Notes: generated by a model from the sequence alone, not told the origin. Positions 1 through 7,495 are shown, counted from the first letter of the stretch. The stretch: DNA of 36,027 nt from Rubripirellula sp. (GCA_029213145.1 JARGNK010000004.1:31891-67917), one strand, 5' to 3'. A program made the numbers and translations.

Positions 1-149
1 CAGCGATCATCACGCTGGTGGAAGCAGCAACGTCGGGCATGGACTGCGGGCAGGTCAGGAGGAGGGTCGAATAAATCGGGAGCGATAGAGCAAACTACGT
101 TGGATTCGCGACGATTTGTTTCAGCTTGCGATGGACTGCCAAAGTCGCA
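1..149. other. Window edge, no supported gene
   Basis: No convincing gene is visible here. On the minus strand an ATG at 40-38 opens a frame (MPDVAAST...) that runs off the left edge. It could be the first 13 codons of the next gene, but no ribosome binding site precedes it and the piece is too short to judge. Confidence 0.3.
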
Positions 150-193
150 GCGGTGGGCCTATTGCCAGCGGTGGGCCTATTGCCAGCGGTGGG
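150..193. repeat. 18-bp direct repeat, 2.4 copies
   Basis: The unit GCGGTGGGCCTATTGCCA occurs at 150-167 and again, identically, at 168-185. A partial third copy (GCGGTGGG) follows at 186-193. The stop codon of the adjacent minus-strand gene lies inside the second full copy (177-179). Because 18 is a multiple of 3, each full copy carries the same in-frame TAG, so copy-number change would move the stop by one unit at most. Confidence 0.9.
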
Positions 194-623
194 TGGGGCG
201 ATCGAGGATTTCTCGCAGCAGGATTGCCTGCCGAACTCCCCCGGGACTCCGTAGGGCAGCGAGCAGTTCGATCCCTGCTTGGCTGTTCAATGCTGAGGAC
301 GCTGCATCGTTTTTTGTCGAAGACTGGCCCGCGGCGGATCGGGTAGCTGCGGCTTCGGCTTGCTTTTGGGCCGTCTCTGCTTGCTGTCGTTGCGTTCCTG
401 TCTCCCGCCGGTCGTATTGGTTCGTGGAATGATGGTCGACCACCTCGGCGACCAGGACTTCGTCTGTTGCCTGGGTTTCGACCGTCCGCGTGACTCGTTC
501 GGTGCGACTGTTGGAATATTGCGGCCGTTTGCGTGGTGCCGCTGCCGGTTGATTCGCCTGAGCCGCTTTGGCTTGACGGCGTTGCGCGGCACGGCGGAGA
601 AAATCTTCCAGGTCGCCTGACAT
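177..623 (-). CDS. Small hypothetical protein downstream of floA
   Basis: A 148-residue, hydrophilic, soluble-looking protein of unknown function. The N-terminus (MSGDLEDFLRRAAQRRQAK) is a predicted charged helix. The middle is rich in Ala, Gln, Arg and Thr (about residues 20-110) and looks disordered or coiled-coil. The C-terminal third (AGIELLAALRSPGGVRQAILLREIL) looks like a compact helical element and is the part most likely to be structured. There is no signal peptide or membrane segment. It lies 148 bp downstream of floA on the same strand, so co-transcription is plausible. A GGAAAG about 8 bases before the ATG could be its ribosome binding site. Longer overlapping frames on both strands have unnatural Arg/Ser/Pro-rich composition, which favours this frame. 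Its link to floA function is inference from position only. Confidence 0.72.
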   Translation of the reverse strand: MSGDLEDFLRRAAQRRQAKAAQANQPAAAPRKRPQYSNSRTERVTRTVETQATDEVLVAEVVDHHSTNQYDRRETGTQRQQAETAQKQAEAAATRSAAGQSSTKNDAASSALNSQAGIELLAALRSPGGVRQAILLREILDRPTHRWQ

Positions 624-771
624 TGGATCGTCTTTCCAAGCAGAGTGTTACAGGACAACAATGATCGCTATTGCAGCATTGTGATGTGTCCGGAGGGGTT
701 GATTCCGGTAAATCCCAAATCGCTGTCGAGCTTTCGTTCAGTTGGTCACCGAAAAACTGGGGCCCTCGTCG

Positions 772-1860
772 CTATCGAGCGTCCAGCGATTCGGTTGCTT
801 CTTTCGCATTCACTGCCAATGACTTTCGCATCTCAGTGTCAGCGCTGACATTTTGCAATTTGTAGTAATCCATGATTTGCAGTTTGCCGGTTTGGAAGGC
901 TTCGGCCATTGCGCGGGGAACGGCGGCTTGGGCCAAGACGACCGAGGCCCGGCTTTCTTGGATTTTGGCTTGGTTCTCCTGCTCCTCGGCCACCGCTGCG
1001 GCCCGCTTGCCTTCCGCTCGGGCGCGTGCGACTTGCGTGTCAGCTTCAGCTTGATCGGCTTGCAATCGCGCACCGATGTTTGCACCGACATCGATATCAG
1101 CGATGTCGATCGACACGATTTCGAAAGCGGTTTGTGAATCGAGTCGCTTCGCGAGTACCGCTTTACTTTTAACGTCAGGATTTTCCAGCACAGCTTTGTG
1201 GTTTTCAGCTGATCCAATGGCGCTAACGATTCCCTCGCCAACACGTGCGATGATCGTTTCCTCAGTCGCTCCACCGATCAGTTGTTGCAAGTTGGCTCGC
1301 ACCGTCACCCGTGCTTTTACTTTCAGCTGGATTCCATCTTTGGCGACAGCGTCGAGCGATGGTTTGGCAGAGCCACGTGGCGGGCAATCGATGACTTTTG
1401 GGTAGACGCTGGTCTGCACTGATTCCAGCACGTCACGTCCGGCCAAGTCGATCGCGGCGGCTTCTCGAAACGTCAACGAGATGGTCTTTGCTTTCTTCGC
1501 TGCAATCTGTGCGCGGATCACCGGCTGGACATTCCCGCCCGCCAGGTAGTGAGCTTCCACCGCTTCACTGGTTAATTCGGGATCATCCAGTCCCGCTTGG
1601 GTTGCCATGATCTTGCTGCGAACAATCGACCGGGTGTTGACCTTTCGAAAGGTCATCCCCAGTAGATTCCAGAAAGTGATATTTGCACGGGTTAGCTGGG
1701 ATTGGATCCACAGGCCGAAGTAGCGTGTGAAAACAAACATCGAGATCAGGATCACACCGAAGACAATCGCAGCGACGACAAGGCCGGCGAGTTGTGTGCC
1801 GCCAATTTCACCGTTGTTCGCAAGCACCCAGCCGGAGTCGAGCAGGTCGAGCATCATCAT
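772..1860 (-). CDS. floA: Flotillin-like protein FloA
   Basis: FloA (UPF0365, formerly YqfA) is a membrane scaffold that forms functional membrane microdomains in bacteria. The sequence has one hydrophobic segment at about residues 24-44, then the family block [11 protein letters not shown]...[14 protein letters not shown] (here [15 protein letters not shown]). The conserved core follows ([44 protein letters not shown] and [17 protein letters not shown]), and then an Ala/Glu-rich coiled coil at about 262-330 ([20 protein letters not shown]). The C-terminal block [19 protein letters not shown] is also family-typical. Length, 362 aa, is close to the B. subtilis protein. The gene begins with three consecutive ATG codons. 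The ribosome binding site AAGGGG at 1862-1867 lies 1 base from the first and 7 bases from the third (1854), so initiation at the third ATG (360 aa) is more likely. An NfeD gene, the usual partner, is not adjacent. Confidence 0.96.
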   Translation of the reverse strand: MMMLDLLDSGWVLANNGEIGGTQLAGLVVAAIVFGVILISMFVFTRYFGLWIQSQLTRANITFWNLLGMTFRKVNTRSIVRSKIMATQAGLDDPELTSEAVEAHYLAGGNVQPVIRAQIAAKKAKTISLTFREAAAIDLAGRDVLESVQTSVYPKVIDCPPRGSAKPSLDAVAKDGIQLKVKARVTVRANLQQLIGGATEETIIARVGEGIVSAIGSAENHKAVLENPDVKSKAVLAKRLDSQTAFEIVSIDIADIDVGANIGARLQADQAEADTQVARARAEGKRAAAVAEEQENQAKIQESRASVVLAQAAVPRAMAEAFQTGKLQIMDYYKLQNVSADTEMRKSLAVNAKEATESLDAR

Positions 1861-1861
1861 T

Positions 1862-1867
1862 CCCCTT
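1862..1867 (-). promoter_or_regulatory. floA ribosome binding site
   Basis: AAGGGG on the minus strand, complementary to the 16S anti-SD. It is only 1 base from the first of three tandem ATGs but 7 bases from the third, so it favours the third ATG (1854-1852) as the true start. Confidence 0.7.
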
Positions 1868-2101
1868 TGTCGCTACTTTCGACCACCACCGTCGCGGTTG
1901 TCTGAACTGTTGTACGCTTGATTGTTTCAGCTGGGTTGTCTTTGTGACAGTTCTTTCGCTCGTCATTCACTCGCAGCCGGAGTTTGGTCGTCGTGCGAAA
2001 TCGATTCTAGGCTTTCATTGGTTTCGAAGCACGGAGCCCGCGACGTAGGAAGCGGCATGTTCCAACAACTCTCGGCCAATCTTTTTCGACAAGCCACAGC
2101 T

Positions 2102-2135
2102 TTCAGCAGATGTCTGTTTTCAGCAGATGTCTGTT
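2102..2135. repeat. 17-bp direct repeat, 2 copies
   Basis: TTCAGCAGATGTCTGTT is present twice, perfectly and head to tail (2102-2118 and 2119-2135), in the spacer upstream of floA. Confidence 0.9.
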
Positions 2136-2213
2136 TTTGAAAACTCAGGGCGAGTTCGGCTTACAGCCACGGGCATGTGCCGAAGCCGGATCCGTTTGGT
2201 CGTGAGACTCAAA

Positions 2214-2240
2214 CCCGGGCCGTTTAGGGCGGGCCCCGGG
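2214..2240 (-). terminator. Possible tig terminator hairpin
   Basis: CCCGGGCC (2214-2221) is complementary, with one bulged C, to GGCCCCGGG at 2232-2240. It sits about 50 bp past the tig stop. On the minus strand it is followed only by TTT, so it is a weak intrinsic terminator at best and might just be an mRNA-stabilising hairpin. Confidence 0.35.
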
Positions 2241-2287
2241 GCTTTGATCACTTCCCAATTTTAGCGATTCGCTCGTACGGTGGCGAA

Positions 2288-3787
2288 TTAATTCTTATCG
2301 GCCTGTTTTTCTTTTTCAGCACCGGCGGGGGTGTTGTCTTCGTATTTAGCCTCTGGAATGGCGGCCTCTTCTTTCGCGGCGAGGACGCTGTGATAGACGG
2401 CAAATTCGCTGTTTTCGTCGCCCGATTTGTTTTCGACTTTTTCGTCGGTCACTTTGGCGACTTCGACGATCTTTTCGATCACTTTCCGTTCGACGATCTG
2501 GTTGCGAAGGGCATCCATTTGTCCCTGCTTTTCCAAGCGAGCCCGCACGCGTCGGGCGGGGACATCACTTTGCTGAGCGATCAGATCGATTTCTACCTCA
2601 TAGTCGGCTTCATCTGCATCAATCGCTTCTTCTTCGGCAATTTGCTCGAGGATGAAGTGCTCACGCAGGGCGGCCTCGGTGGACACTTGCGCGTTTTGTT
2701 TCGATGCGTTTACGAACCGGCGAATGTTGTCTTCATCGAAGCCGCTTCGTCGTAGTTCCAGAACCTTCCGTTCCAGTTCTCGGAGCGTTTGCCGTTGGAC
2801 CAAGGATTCGGGGAGATCAAAATCGGCACCACCGGCGAGCGCCTCCACGACATTGCGTCGCAGGGCTTGTTGTGTTCGGTAGTCTGCTTGGCGTTCGAGT
2901 GAGTCTCGCACAAAGCTGCGAAGTTCTTGCTCGTCCTCGAAGTCGCCGAGTTCCTCTAGGAACGAGGGTGTGAGTTCCGGGTTTTCACGTTTGAGGACTT
3001 CTACCACGCGGAAGCTGGCATCGATTTCGGTTCCTCGCAACGATTCATCGCTGGCACCATCGGCGATTTTGGCTTTTCCCTTGCGGACCTCGCCCTCTTT
3101 GACGCCCTCCATCAATTCGCCGAAGTTTTCGCAGACAGCGTCCGAAAAGCTCAGTCGAGCTTCAAGGGTGACTCCTTCTTCGTCCATCTCCGAGAGCGTT
3201 TTGCCGTCTTGTGAAAACTCTCCAGTGATCAGGAGTTTGTCACCCAGCTTCGCTGGTTCATCGGTTGCTTCCATCGAGGCGTAGCGGGATAGCACGCGAT
3301 CGAGCGACTCGTCGATTTCGGGATCACCGATCTCTTCGACGGGTTTCGTCAGTTCGATGCCTTTCCAGTCCGGTGTCTCGAATTCGGGACGAACTTCGAT
3401 TTGGAATTGAAATTTAAAATCGCCGCTGTCGGGGATTTTGATCGAGTCGTAGTCGAAGTCCGGTTCACCGATGGCGGAGAAATCTTGATCGTCGGTGACT
3501 TGCGAAAGGCTATCCATTAGCAGTGAACCTTTTACCTGGTCACTGACGCGATCTTTGAATTGCTTTTCGACGAGTTTTCGTGGTGCGCGGCCGCTGCGGA
3601 AACCTGGGACTTGAGCTTCCGGAACTAGCTCATCGTACGCTTCCCGAAGGTAACGCTGGACTTCGCCCTCAGGAATTGTGACGATCACTTCCCTCAAGCA
3701 AGCTTGAGGGCTCTCGACTTTCACATCCAACTGAATCGGTGGCTTTTCCCGTTCTTCCGGCAATCCGGCTTCGGTGGAGGTGGACAT
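2288..3787 (-). CDS. tig: Trigger factor (ribosome-associated chaperone / PPIase)
   Basis: Trigger factor binds ribosomal protein uL23 at the exit tunnel and shields nascent chains. The N-terminal domain is clear: the ribosome-binding signature reads GFRSGRAP at residues 62-69, preceded by VPGF and followed by KLVEKQF. A FKBP-type peptidyl-prolyl isomerase domain spans about 170-265 (LGDKLLITGEF at its start, EGVKEGEVRKGKAKI near its end). The helical chaperone domain follows at about 275-430 (ELGDFEDEQELRSFVRDSLE, then the long helices to VARVRARLEKQG-like sequence and RNQIVERKVIEKI). At 499 aa it is longer than the common 430-450 aa. The extra is an acidic/Lys-rich C-terminal tail of about 65 residues and a short N-terminal extension. 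The start is ATG with AAAGG abutting it. The usual clpP-clpX partners are not next to it in this window. Confidence 0.97.
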   Translation of the reverse strand: MSTSTEAGLPEEREKPPIQLDVKVESPQACLREVIVTIPEGEVQRYLREAYDELVPEAQVPGFRSGRAPRKLVEKQFKDRVSDQVKGSLLMDSLSQVTDDQDFSAIGEPDFDYDSIKIPDSGDFKFQFQIEVRPEFETPDWKGIELTKPVEEIGDPEIDESLDRVLSRYASMEATDEPAKLGDKLLITGEFSQDGKTLSEMDEEGVTLEARLSFSDAVCENFGELMEGVKEGEVRKGKAKIADGASDESLRGTEIDASFRVVEVLKRENPELTPSFLEELGDFEDEQELRSFVRDSLERQADYRTQQALRRNVVEALAGGADFDLPESLVQRQTLRELERKVLELRRSGFDEDNIRRFVNASKQNAQVSTEAALREHFILEQIAEEEAIDADEADYEVEIDLIAQQSDVPARRVRARLEKQGQMDALRNQIVERKVIEKIVEVAKVTDEKVENKSGDENSEFAVYHSVLAAKEEAAIPEAKYEDNTPAGAEKEKQADKN

Positions 3788-3840
3788 CCTTTAGCAAACC
3801 CCTAACTTCGGTCTCGAGAGAGAAACAGTACAATCTGGAT

Positions 3841-3868
3841 ACTTTAGCGGTACGGGGCGGTCTCTCAA
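3841..3868 (-). promoter_or_regulatory. Putative tig promoter
   Basis: On the minus strand, TTGAGA (3868-3863), a 16-base spacer and TAAAGT (3846-3841) form a fair sigma70-like promoter. The expected transcription start is about 45 bases upstream of the tig ATG. It is assigned by pattern only. Confidence 0.4.
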
Positions 3869-4402
3869 AGGCGTCTGACTGAGGGCAAAAACGCACCAAC
3901 CCGAGAATGATTGGAATGCGACTTGACTGGGGCCGCAAGCTGAGGTTGGCGAACTTGCCAGTGAAACTGATCTCTCAACGCTTTATCGAGCCAATAGTCC
4001 GTTTTTTATGCGGTTTTTCTGTTGGCGATTGGTATCCGCTAGCTCGTTTTTCGCTGCGGGTCTCGCTTGCAAAACCGCTGGTTCAGAAGCCTTCGCCGGC
4101 GGATCCCCCCGGCCACAAACCCTTTTTTTTTGGTTTTAAAGTCTCTGCGCTATTAAATTCGGCACACCGGTCGTTATCGATTTCGACTTGTCGGACGCCT
4201 GGGCTGTTTCCATTCAGTCTTTGATCGGCGGTGATATCTTCGTTTTTAGGCGGTCGATGTCCCAATGTTCCGCCCGCGATGCCGAGCAAATCGTGGCGTT
4301 TGACTCTACAGCGGCTCCAGGGTTGTACCTCGATCGTTGTCGCGTACTGATGCGCGTCATGCCTCGGGTTCATAGCACCTAAGGATTGGGGTTGGGAACG
4401 CG
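3869..4402. other. Non-coding spacer between tig and the tRNA-Gly promoter
   Basis: I see no credible gene in this stretch. The open frames of 96-105 codons on both strands lack recognisable motifs, good starts and sensible composition. A run of nine T at 4123-4131 follows a short GC-rich inverted element (GCCGG...CCGGC around 4095-4115). It resembles a plus-strand terminator, but no plus-strand gene precedes it in the window. Confidence 0.55.
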
Positions 4403-4456
4403 TTGCCTCTAGGTGAGGTATTGCCTCGAGGTGAAGTATTACCTCGAGGTGAGATC
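4403..4456. repeat. 18-bp tandem repeat x3 with palindromic core
   Basis: Three head-to-tail copies lie at 4403-4420, 4421-4438 and 4439-4456, with consensus TTGCCTCGAGGTGAGGTA. Copies 2 and 3 contain the palindrome CCTCGAGG, and adjacent copies together form the inverted pair CGAGGT/ACCTCG. The array ends 134 bp upstream of the -35 box of the tRNA-Gly promoter. It could be an operator array or simply a minisatellite. Confidence 0.85.
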
Positions 4457-4590
4457 GGGAAGCACCGCCGGTGCCAAGCCATGATTCCGTGAATTCTTTT
4501 GATCGTGGCGATTTTGTCGTTCCTGCGGAATTTTTTTCTTCCCGGCAGTTTGATCGATCTTTGTTACTTCAGAACCGTTGGGCACTGCCC

Positions 4591-4618
4591 TTGCCGCATC
4601 GGCCGCTCAGTTTATAAT
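4591..4618 (+). promoter_or_regulatory. Sigma70-like promoter of tRNA-Gly
   Basis: TTGCCG (4591-4596), a 16-base spacer and a perfect TATAAT (4613-4618). The predicted start (about 4625) lies some 18 bases before the mature 5' end of the tRNA, as expected for a tRNA promoter. Confidence 0.75.
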
Positions 4619-4642
4619 CTCCACTCCAACATTAGTTGCGAC

Positions 4643-4715
4643 GCGGCTGTAGCTCAGTTGGCAGAGCATCACGTTGCCAACGTGATTGTCGTGGGTTCGA
4701 ATCCCATCAGCCGCT
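4643..4715 (+). tRNA. tRNA-Gly (anticodon GCC)
   Basis: A complete 73-nt cloverleaf can be folded by eye. The acceptor stem GCGGCTG/CAGCCGC is perfect (7 bp). The D-stem is GCTC/GAGC, the anticodon stem TCACG/CGTGA encloses loop TTGCCAA (anticodon GCC at loop positions 3-5), and the T-arm is GTGGG-TTCGAAT-CCCAT with one G-T pair at its base. The discriminator base is T and CCA is not encoded. It reads GGC and GGT glycine codons. A consensus promoter precedes it, and the fabH-like gene begins 117 bp downstream on the same strand. Confidence 0.98.
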
Positions 4716-4831
4716 CTTTTCTCTTACGGGACCGTACTTGCGAAACCAGGCCTTCCCCGCTTTCCGGCAATCCCCGGCGGAACCCTCTACCGCAGACGCC
4801 GCGGAGCCATCGACTCGTCATTGGATCGACC

Positions 4832-5833
4832 GTGCCGTACGCCCAACTTGGTCCGATCGCTGTTCATCTTCCCGAGCATGTTGAAACGAACGACATGTTG
4901 CAGGAGCAGTATCCCCGCTGGGATATCAAGCTGATTGCGGAAAAAACAGGGATTCACCAGCGGCACATCGCGGCGGAAGGAGAAACCAGTAGTGACTTGG
5001 CCGTCGCTGCCGCCGAGAAATTGTTTGCCGAGCAAGGTGTTGATCGTGGCTCAATCGATTTCGTGCTGTTGTGTACGCAGACTCCCGACTATCCGCTGCC
5101 GACCACCAGTTGTCTGATTCAAGACCGGCTTGGATTGTCGACACGATGCGGAGCACTTGATTTTAATCTTGGCTGCAGTGGCTACGTGTACGGGATGGGA
5201 TTGGCGGACGGATTAATCCAGTCTGGCGTTGCTAAGCGAATCCTATTGTTGACGGCTGAGACATACAGCAAGTACATCGATCGCGACGACCGATCTTTAC
5301 GGACAATTTTTGGGGATGCTGCCGCTGCAACGCTTGTGACCGCGGCAGAGGAACAATCGCTGAAGGGGTTTCAGTTCGGCAGTGACGGCAGCGGCGGAGA
5401 CATGCTGTTGGTAGCCGATGGAGGGCATCGCCCGGTGGAAAATGCGATTCCGCCGCGTCATCGCAAGCGTTGGAAAAGCAGGCTGTACATGGATGGGCCG
5501 AGTCTGATCGGCTTTACGGTGGAAGCCATTCCGCGGCTGATCGAGGAAATTCTCGAGGCGAACAATCTGACCGATTCACAAATTCATCGGTTTCTGATGC
5601 ATCAGGCGACGTGGAAAATGCTCGATCAGCTTCGCAGTCGGATGGGAGTCGAACCCGAGCGGCTTCCCATCAACTTGGCTGAGGTCGGCAATACTGTCTC
5701 TTGCACCCTGCCGATACTGATCGATGGATTGAGAAAACGTGGTCAGTTAGGACCCGAATCGGTTAACATGCTGGTAGGCTTTGGAGTCGGTCTGTCCTGG
5801 GCAGGATGTTTGTGGCGCGACACTTTTCAATAG
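4832..5833 (+). CDS. 3-oxoacyl-ACP synthase III (FabH/KAS III family)
   Basis: Thiolase-fold condensing enzyme of the KAS III family, which joins an acyl-CoA primer to malonyl-ACP. The three catalytic residues are all present: Cys115 in NLGCSGYVYGMG, His257 in LMHQATWKML and Asn287 in VGNTVSC. Other family blocks are EKTGIHQRHIA near residue 37-47 and FGDAAAATLV near 160-169. With GTG at 4832 as start the protein has 333 aa, the usual KAS III size, and its N-terminus aligns with the expected strand-loop ending LPEHVETN. The frame stays open further upstream, but that part runs through the tRNA gene and cannot be coding. There is no strong Shine-Dalgarno before the GTG. The segment after the catalytic Asn (NTVSCTLPI) departs from the common NTSAASIP, so it may be a specialised paralogue rather than the housekeeping fabH. 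I therefore give no symbol. Confidence 0.9.
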   Translation: MPYAQLGPIAVHLPEHVETNDMLQEQYPRWDIKLIAEKTGIHQRHIAAEGETSSDLAVAAAEKLFAEQGVDRGSIDFVLLCTQTPDYPLPTTSCLIQDRLGLSTRCGALDFNLGCSGYVYGMGLADGLIQSGVAKRILLLTAETYSKYIDRDDRSLRTIFGDAAAATLVTAAEEQSLKGFQFGSDGSGGDMLLVADGGHRPVENAIPPRHRKRWKSRLYMDGPSLIGFTVEAIPRLIEEILEANNLTDSQIHRFLMHQATWKMLDQLRSRMGVEPERLPINLAEVGNTVSCTLPILIDGLRKRGQLGPESVNMLVGFGVGLSWAGCLWRDTFQ

Positions 5834-5861
5834 CACGGTAAGCCAGCACGTGAGATGCATC

Positions 5862-5876
5862 GCACCGCAGCGGTGC
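5862..5876 (+). other. Intergenic hairpin after the fabH-like gene
   Basis: GCACCG-CAG-CGGTGC is a perfect 6-bp stem with a 3-base loop, 29 bp past the stop codon. No T-run follows, so it is not a classical terminator. It may stabilise the 3' end of the message or attenuate read-through into algH. Confidence 0.45.
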
Positions 5877-5921
5877 ACTGGTTTCGGGTTTACTGGTTTC
5901 GGGTCGACTGGCGTCGGTTTT
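5877..5921. repeat. 15-bp tandem repeat, about 3 copies
   Basis: ACTGGTTTCGGGTTT (5877-5891) is followed by ACTGGTTTCGGGTCG (5892-5906) and a diverged third copy, ACTGGCGTCGGTTTT (5907-5921). The array lies directly upstream of the algH ribosome binding site. Confidence 0.8.
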
Positions 5922-5945
5922 TCCGGGGCCAGGCTTGGAGATTGA

Positions 5946-6620
5946 ATGATGACCGCGAATCTTTCTGGTCGACTGCTGATCGCATCCCCTTACCTTTCTG
6001 ATGGTAACTTTATGCGGTCGGTGATCTTCATGATCCGACACGACGTGGAAGGGGCGTTTGGACTTGCGATCAATCGCCCCACCGATCGCCGGTTTCGGGA
6101 TCTCGTTGAATCGGTTGGCAGCGACCAAAAAATGCGTGGGGACGATTTGATTTTCAGTGGTGGTCCGGTGGAAGGGCCTCTACTAGCACTGCACGATTTG
6201 GCGGGGGTGGGCGAGCCCTGTGGCCCCTTCGACCCGACCGGCGAGCTTATGACGCCCGGGCAATCGATGTCACAAGGTGTGAAATGCACGGTACACGACC
6301 ATCCCTCCGAACCGTGGGGGTCAATGTCGATTGAACTCGGCAATCCTCCCGCGTGGATCACCGGAGACGATGACCATCTTCGCATCTTGCTGCGGCGTCC
6401 CGATGCCCGAGTGCGTTACGTGGCCCATTACAGCGGCTGGGGGCCGGGGCAACTCGATGAAGAATTACGGGCTGGTGGCTGGCTGGCTGGTGAAGCAGAT
6501 CCCGATGTTCTGTTCGGTGATCCTGATGAGGCTTGGGAAAAAGCGGTCAAGCAATGTGGCCGAGATGTCTTGCAACAAATGGCACCTGGCGTAAGGTTTG
6601 GTGACCCAAACCTGAATTGA
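5946..6620 (+). CDS. AlgH/YqgE family protein (UPF0301)
   Basis: This is a member of the AlgH/YqgE (DUF179, UPF0301) family. It has a conserved fold but no settled biochemical role; AlgH was named from an alginate-regulation phenotype in Pseudomonas. The diagnostic start LSGRLLIASPYLSDGNFMRSV is followed by MIRHDVEGAFGLAINRPT and FSGGPVEGPLLALHD. Near the C-terminus are VRYVAHYSGWGPGQLDEEL, GGWLAGEADPDVLFG and EAWEKAVKQCG, all typical of the family in this order. Length is 224 aa against about 187 for the E. coli protein; the excess is mainly loops and a C-terminal extension of some 15-20 residues. The start is supported by GGAG at 5937-5940, 5 bases before the ATG. A second ATG follows directly. 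It sits between the KAS III gene (112-bp gap) and the phosphatase gene (80-bp gap) on the same strand. I see no functional link among the three. Confidence 0.93.
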   Translation: MMTANLSGRLLIASPYLSDGNFMRSVIFMIRHDVEGAFGLAINRPTDRRFRDLVESVGSDQKMRGDDLIFSGGPVEGPLLALHDLAGVGEPCGPFDPTGELMTPGQSMSQGVKCTVHDHPSEPWGSMSIELGNPPAWITGDDDHLRILLRRPDARVRYVAHYSGWGPGQLDEELRAGGWLAGEADPDVLFGDPDEAWEKAVKQCGRDVLQQMAPGVRFGDPNLN

Positions 6621-6700
6621 ATTGTTAAGATTCGCCGCTTGTCGACTGATGATGCAATGACCCACGACTCCTTTTCCCGCACGGCTTGCTGAGTACCTCC

Positions 6701-7495
6701 ATGCGAAGGTTCGCGATCGGTGACATTCATGGTTGCTCCAAAGCATTGCGGACGCTGCTGGAAGTGATCGATCCTCAGCCCGAGGACGAGCTGATCTTTT
6801 TGGGTGATTACATCGATCGCGGCTCGGACAGTCGTGACGTCGTCGACCAGATTATCGCTCTCAAGAAACGTTGTCGTGTGGTTACTTTGCGGGGCAATCA
6901 TGAGATCATGTTGGTTGCGGTTGCCCTCAAGGGAATGGATGAAACCGTCTGGTTAGAAAACGGTGGACAGGCGACGGTTGCCAGCTATGGGGGAACGATC
7001 AGCCGAATCCCACCCGAACATATGAAGTTCTACCGCACGCTTAAGTCGTTTTACGAAACCGATGATGCGATCTTTGTTCATGCGGGATATTTCCATCTGT
7101 TGGAGATGAGCGAACTTGATGAAGCGACGTTGTATTGGAAGCACCTGCCTTTCCCGCTGCCGCTGCCGCATAAGAGTGGGAAGCGGGTTTTCTTGGGGCA
7201 TACACCTCAGCCGGCTGGAAAAGTCTTAGAACGCGACCACCTAGTTTGTATCGATACGTATTGCTTTGGAGGTGGCTTCTTGACGGCGTACCAAGTGGAA
7301 ACGGGGGAGTTGATTCAGGTCAACTCACACGGTTTCCAACGTCGTCGGCGCTTCGGTTCACTCTTGAAGAAGTTCAGCCAATTTTCCAATGCATGGAATG
7401 GGGCTCGCAAAGCAAATCAAAGCGGTGGCACTGTCGAGGGTAATTCGCCACTTGGTCATTCCGGCGACGCCGAACCGGGGAACCAGGACGCGTGA
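6701..7495 (+). CDS. PP2A-like serine/threonine metallophosphatase
   Basis: Calcineurin-like phosphoesterase of the bacterial PrpA/ApaH-type branch, which hydrolyses phosphoproteins or dinucleoside polyphosphates at a two-metal centre. All the metal-binding and catalytic motifs are present: GDIHG at residues 7-11, GDYIDRG at 35-41, RGNHE at 64-68, HAG at 127-129 and GHT at 166-168. The ATG at 6701 is chosen because it puts MRRFAIGDIHG at the very N-terminus, as in relatives. An in-frame TTG at 6686 would add five residues and seems less likely. Length is 264 aa. The last 50 residues (after QVNSHGFQRRRR) are basic and then Gly/Asn/Ser-rich, look disordered and are not part of the fold. The substrate cannot be told from sequence; protein phosphatase activity is the usual assignment when, as here, the motifs match the PP1/PP2A pattern. 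Confidence 0.91.
   Translation: MRRFAIGDIHGCSKALRTLLEVIDPQPEDELIFLGDYIDRGSDSRDVVDQIIALKKRCRVVTLRGNHEIMLVAVALKGMDETVWLENGGQATVASYGGTISRIPPEHMKFYRTLKSFYETDDAIFVHAGYFHLLEMSELDEATLYWKHLPFPLPLPHKSGKRVFLGHTPQPAGKVLERDHLVCIDTYCFGGGFLTAYQVETGELIQVNSHGFQRRRRFGSLLKKFSQFSNAWNGARKANQSGGTVEGNSPLGHSGDAEPGNQDA

Larger units (their letters stand above)
1861..2287. other. Spacer between tig and floA
   Basis: This 427-bp stretch carries no convincing gene; the short open frames in it have no recognisable sequence. It holds the floA ribosome binding site (1862-1867), a 17-bp direct repeat (2102-2135) and a GC-rich inverted repeat just past tig (2214-2240). The floA promoter should lie here, but I cannot pick a convincing -35/-10 pair. 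Confidence 0.6.

Noticed and set aside
121..661. Longer overlapping minus-strand frames at 121-639 and 287-661
   Set aside because: Arg/Ser/Pro-rich composition typical of shadow frames. The 177-623 frame has a helical, conserved-looking N-terminus and a ribosome binding site.
4095..4131. Plus-strand terminator-like element with nine Ts
   Set aside because: No plus-strand gene lies upstream in the window and the stem is short, with 9 bases between it and the T-run.
3907..4373. Frames of about 100 codons on both strands in the tig-tRNA spacer
   Set aside because: No motifs, poor composition and no ribosome binding sites.
4499..4831. In-frame extension of the KAS III-like gene upstream to 4499
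   Set aside because: It reads through the promoter and the whole tRNA-Gly gene. The family N-terminus fits the GTG at 4832.
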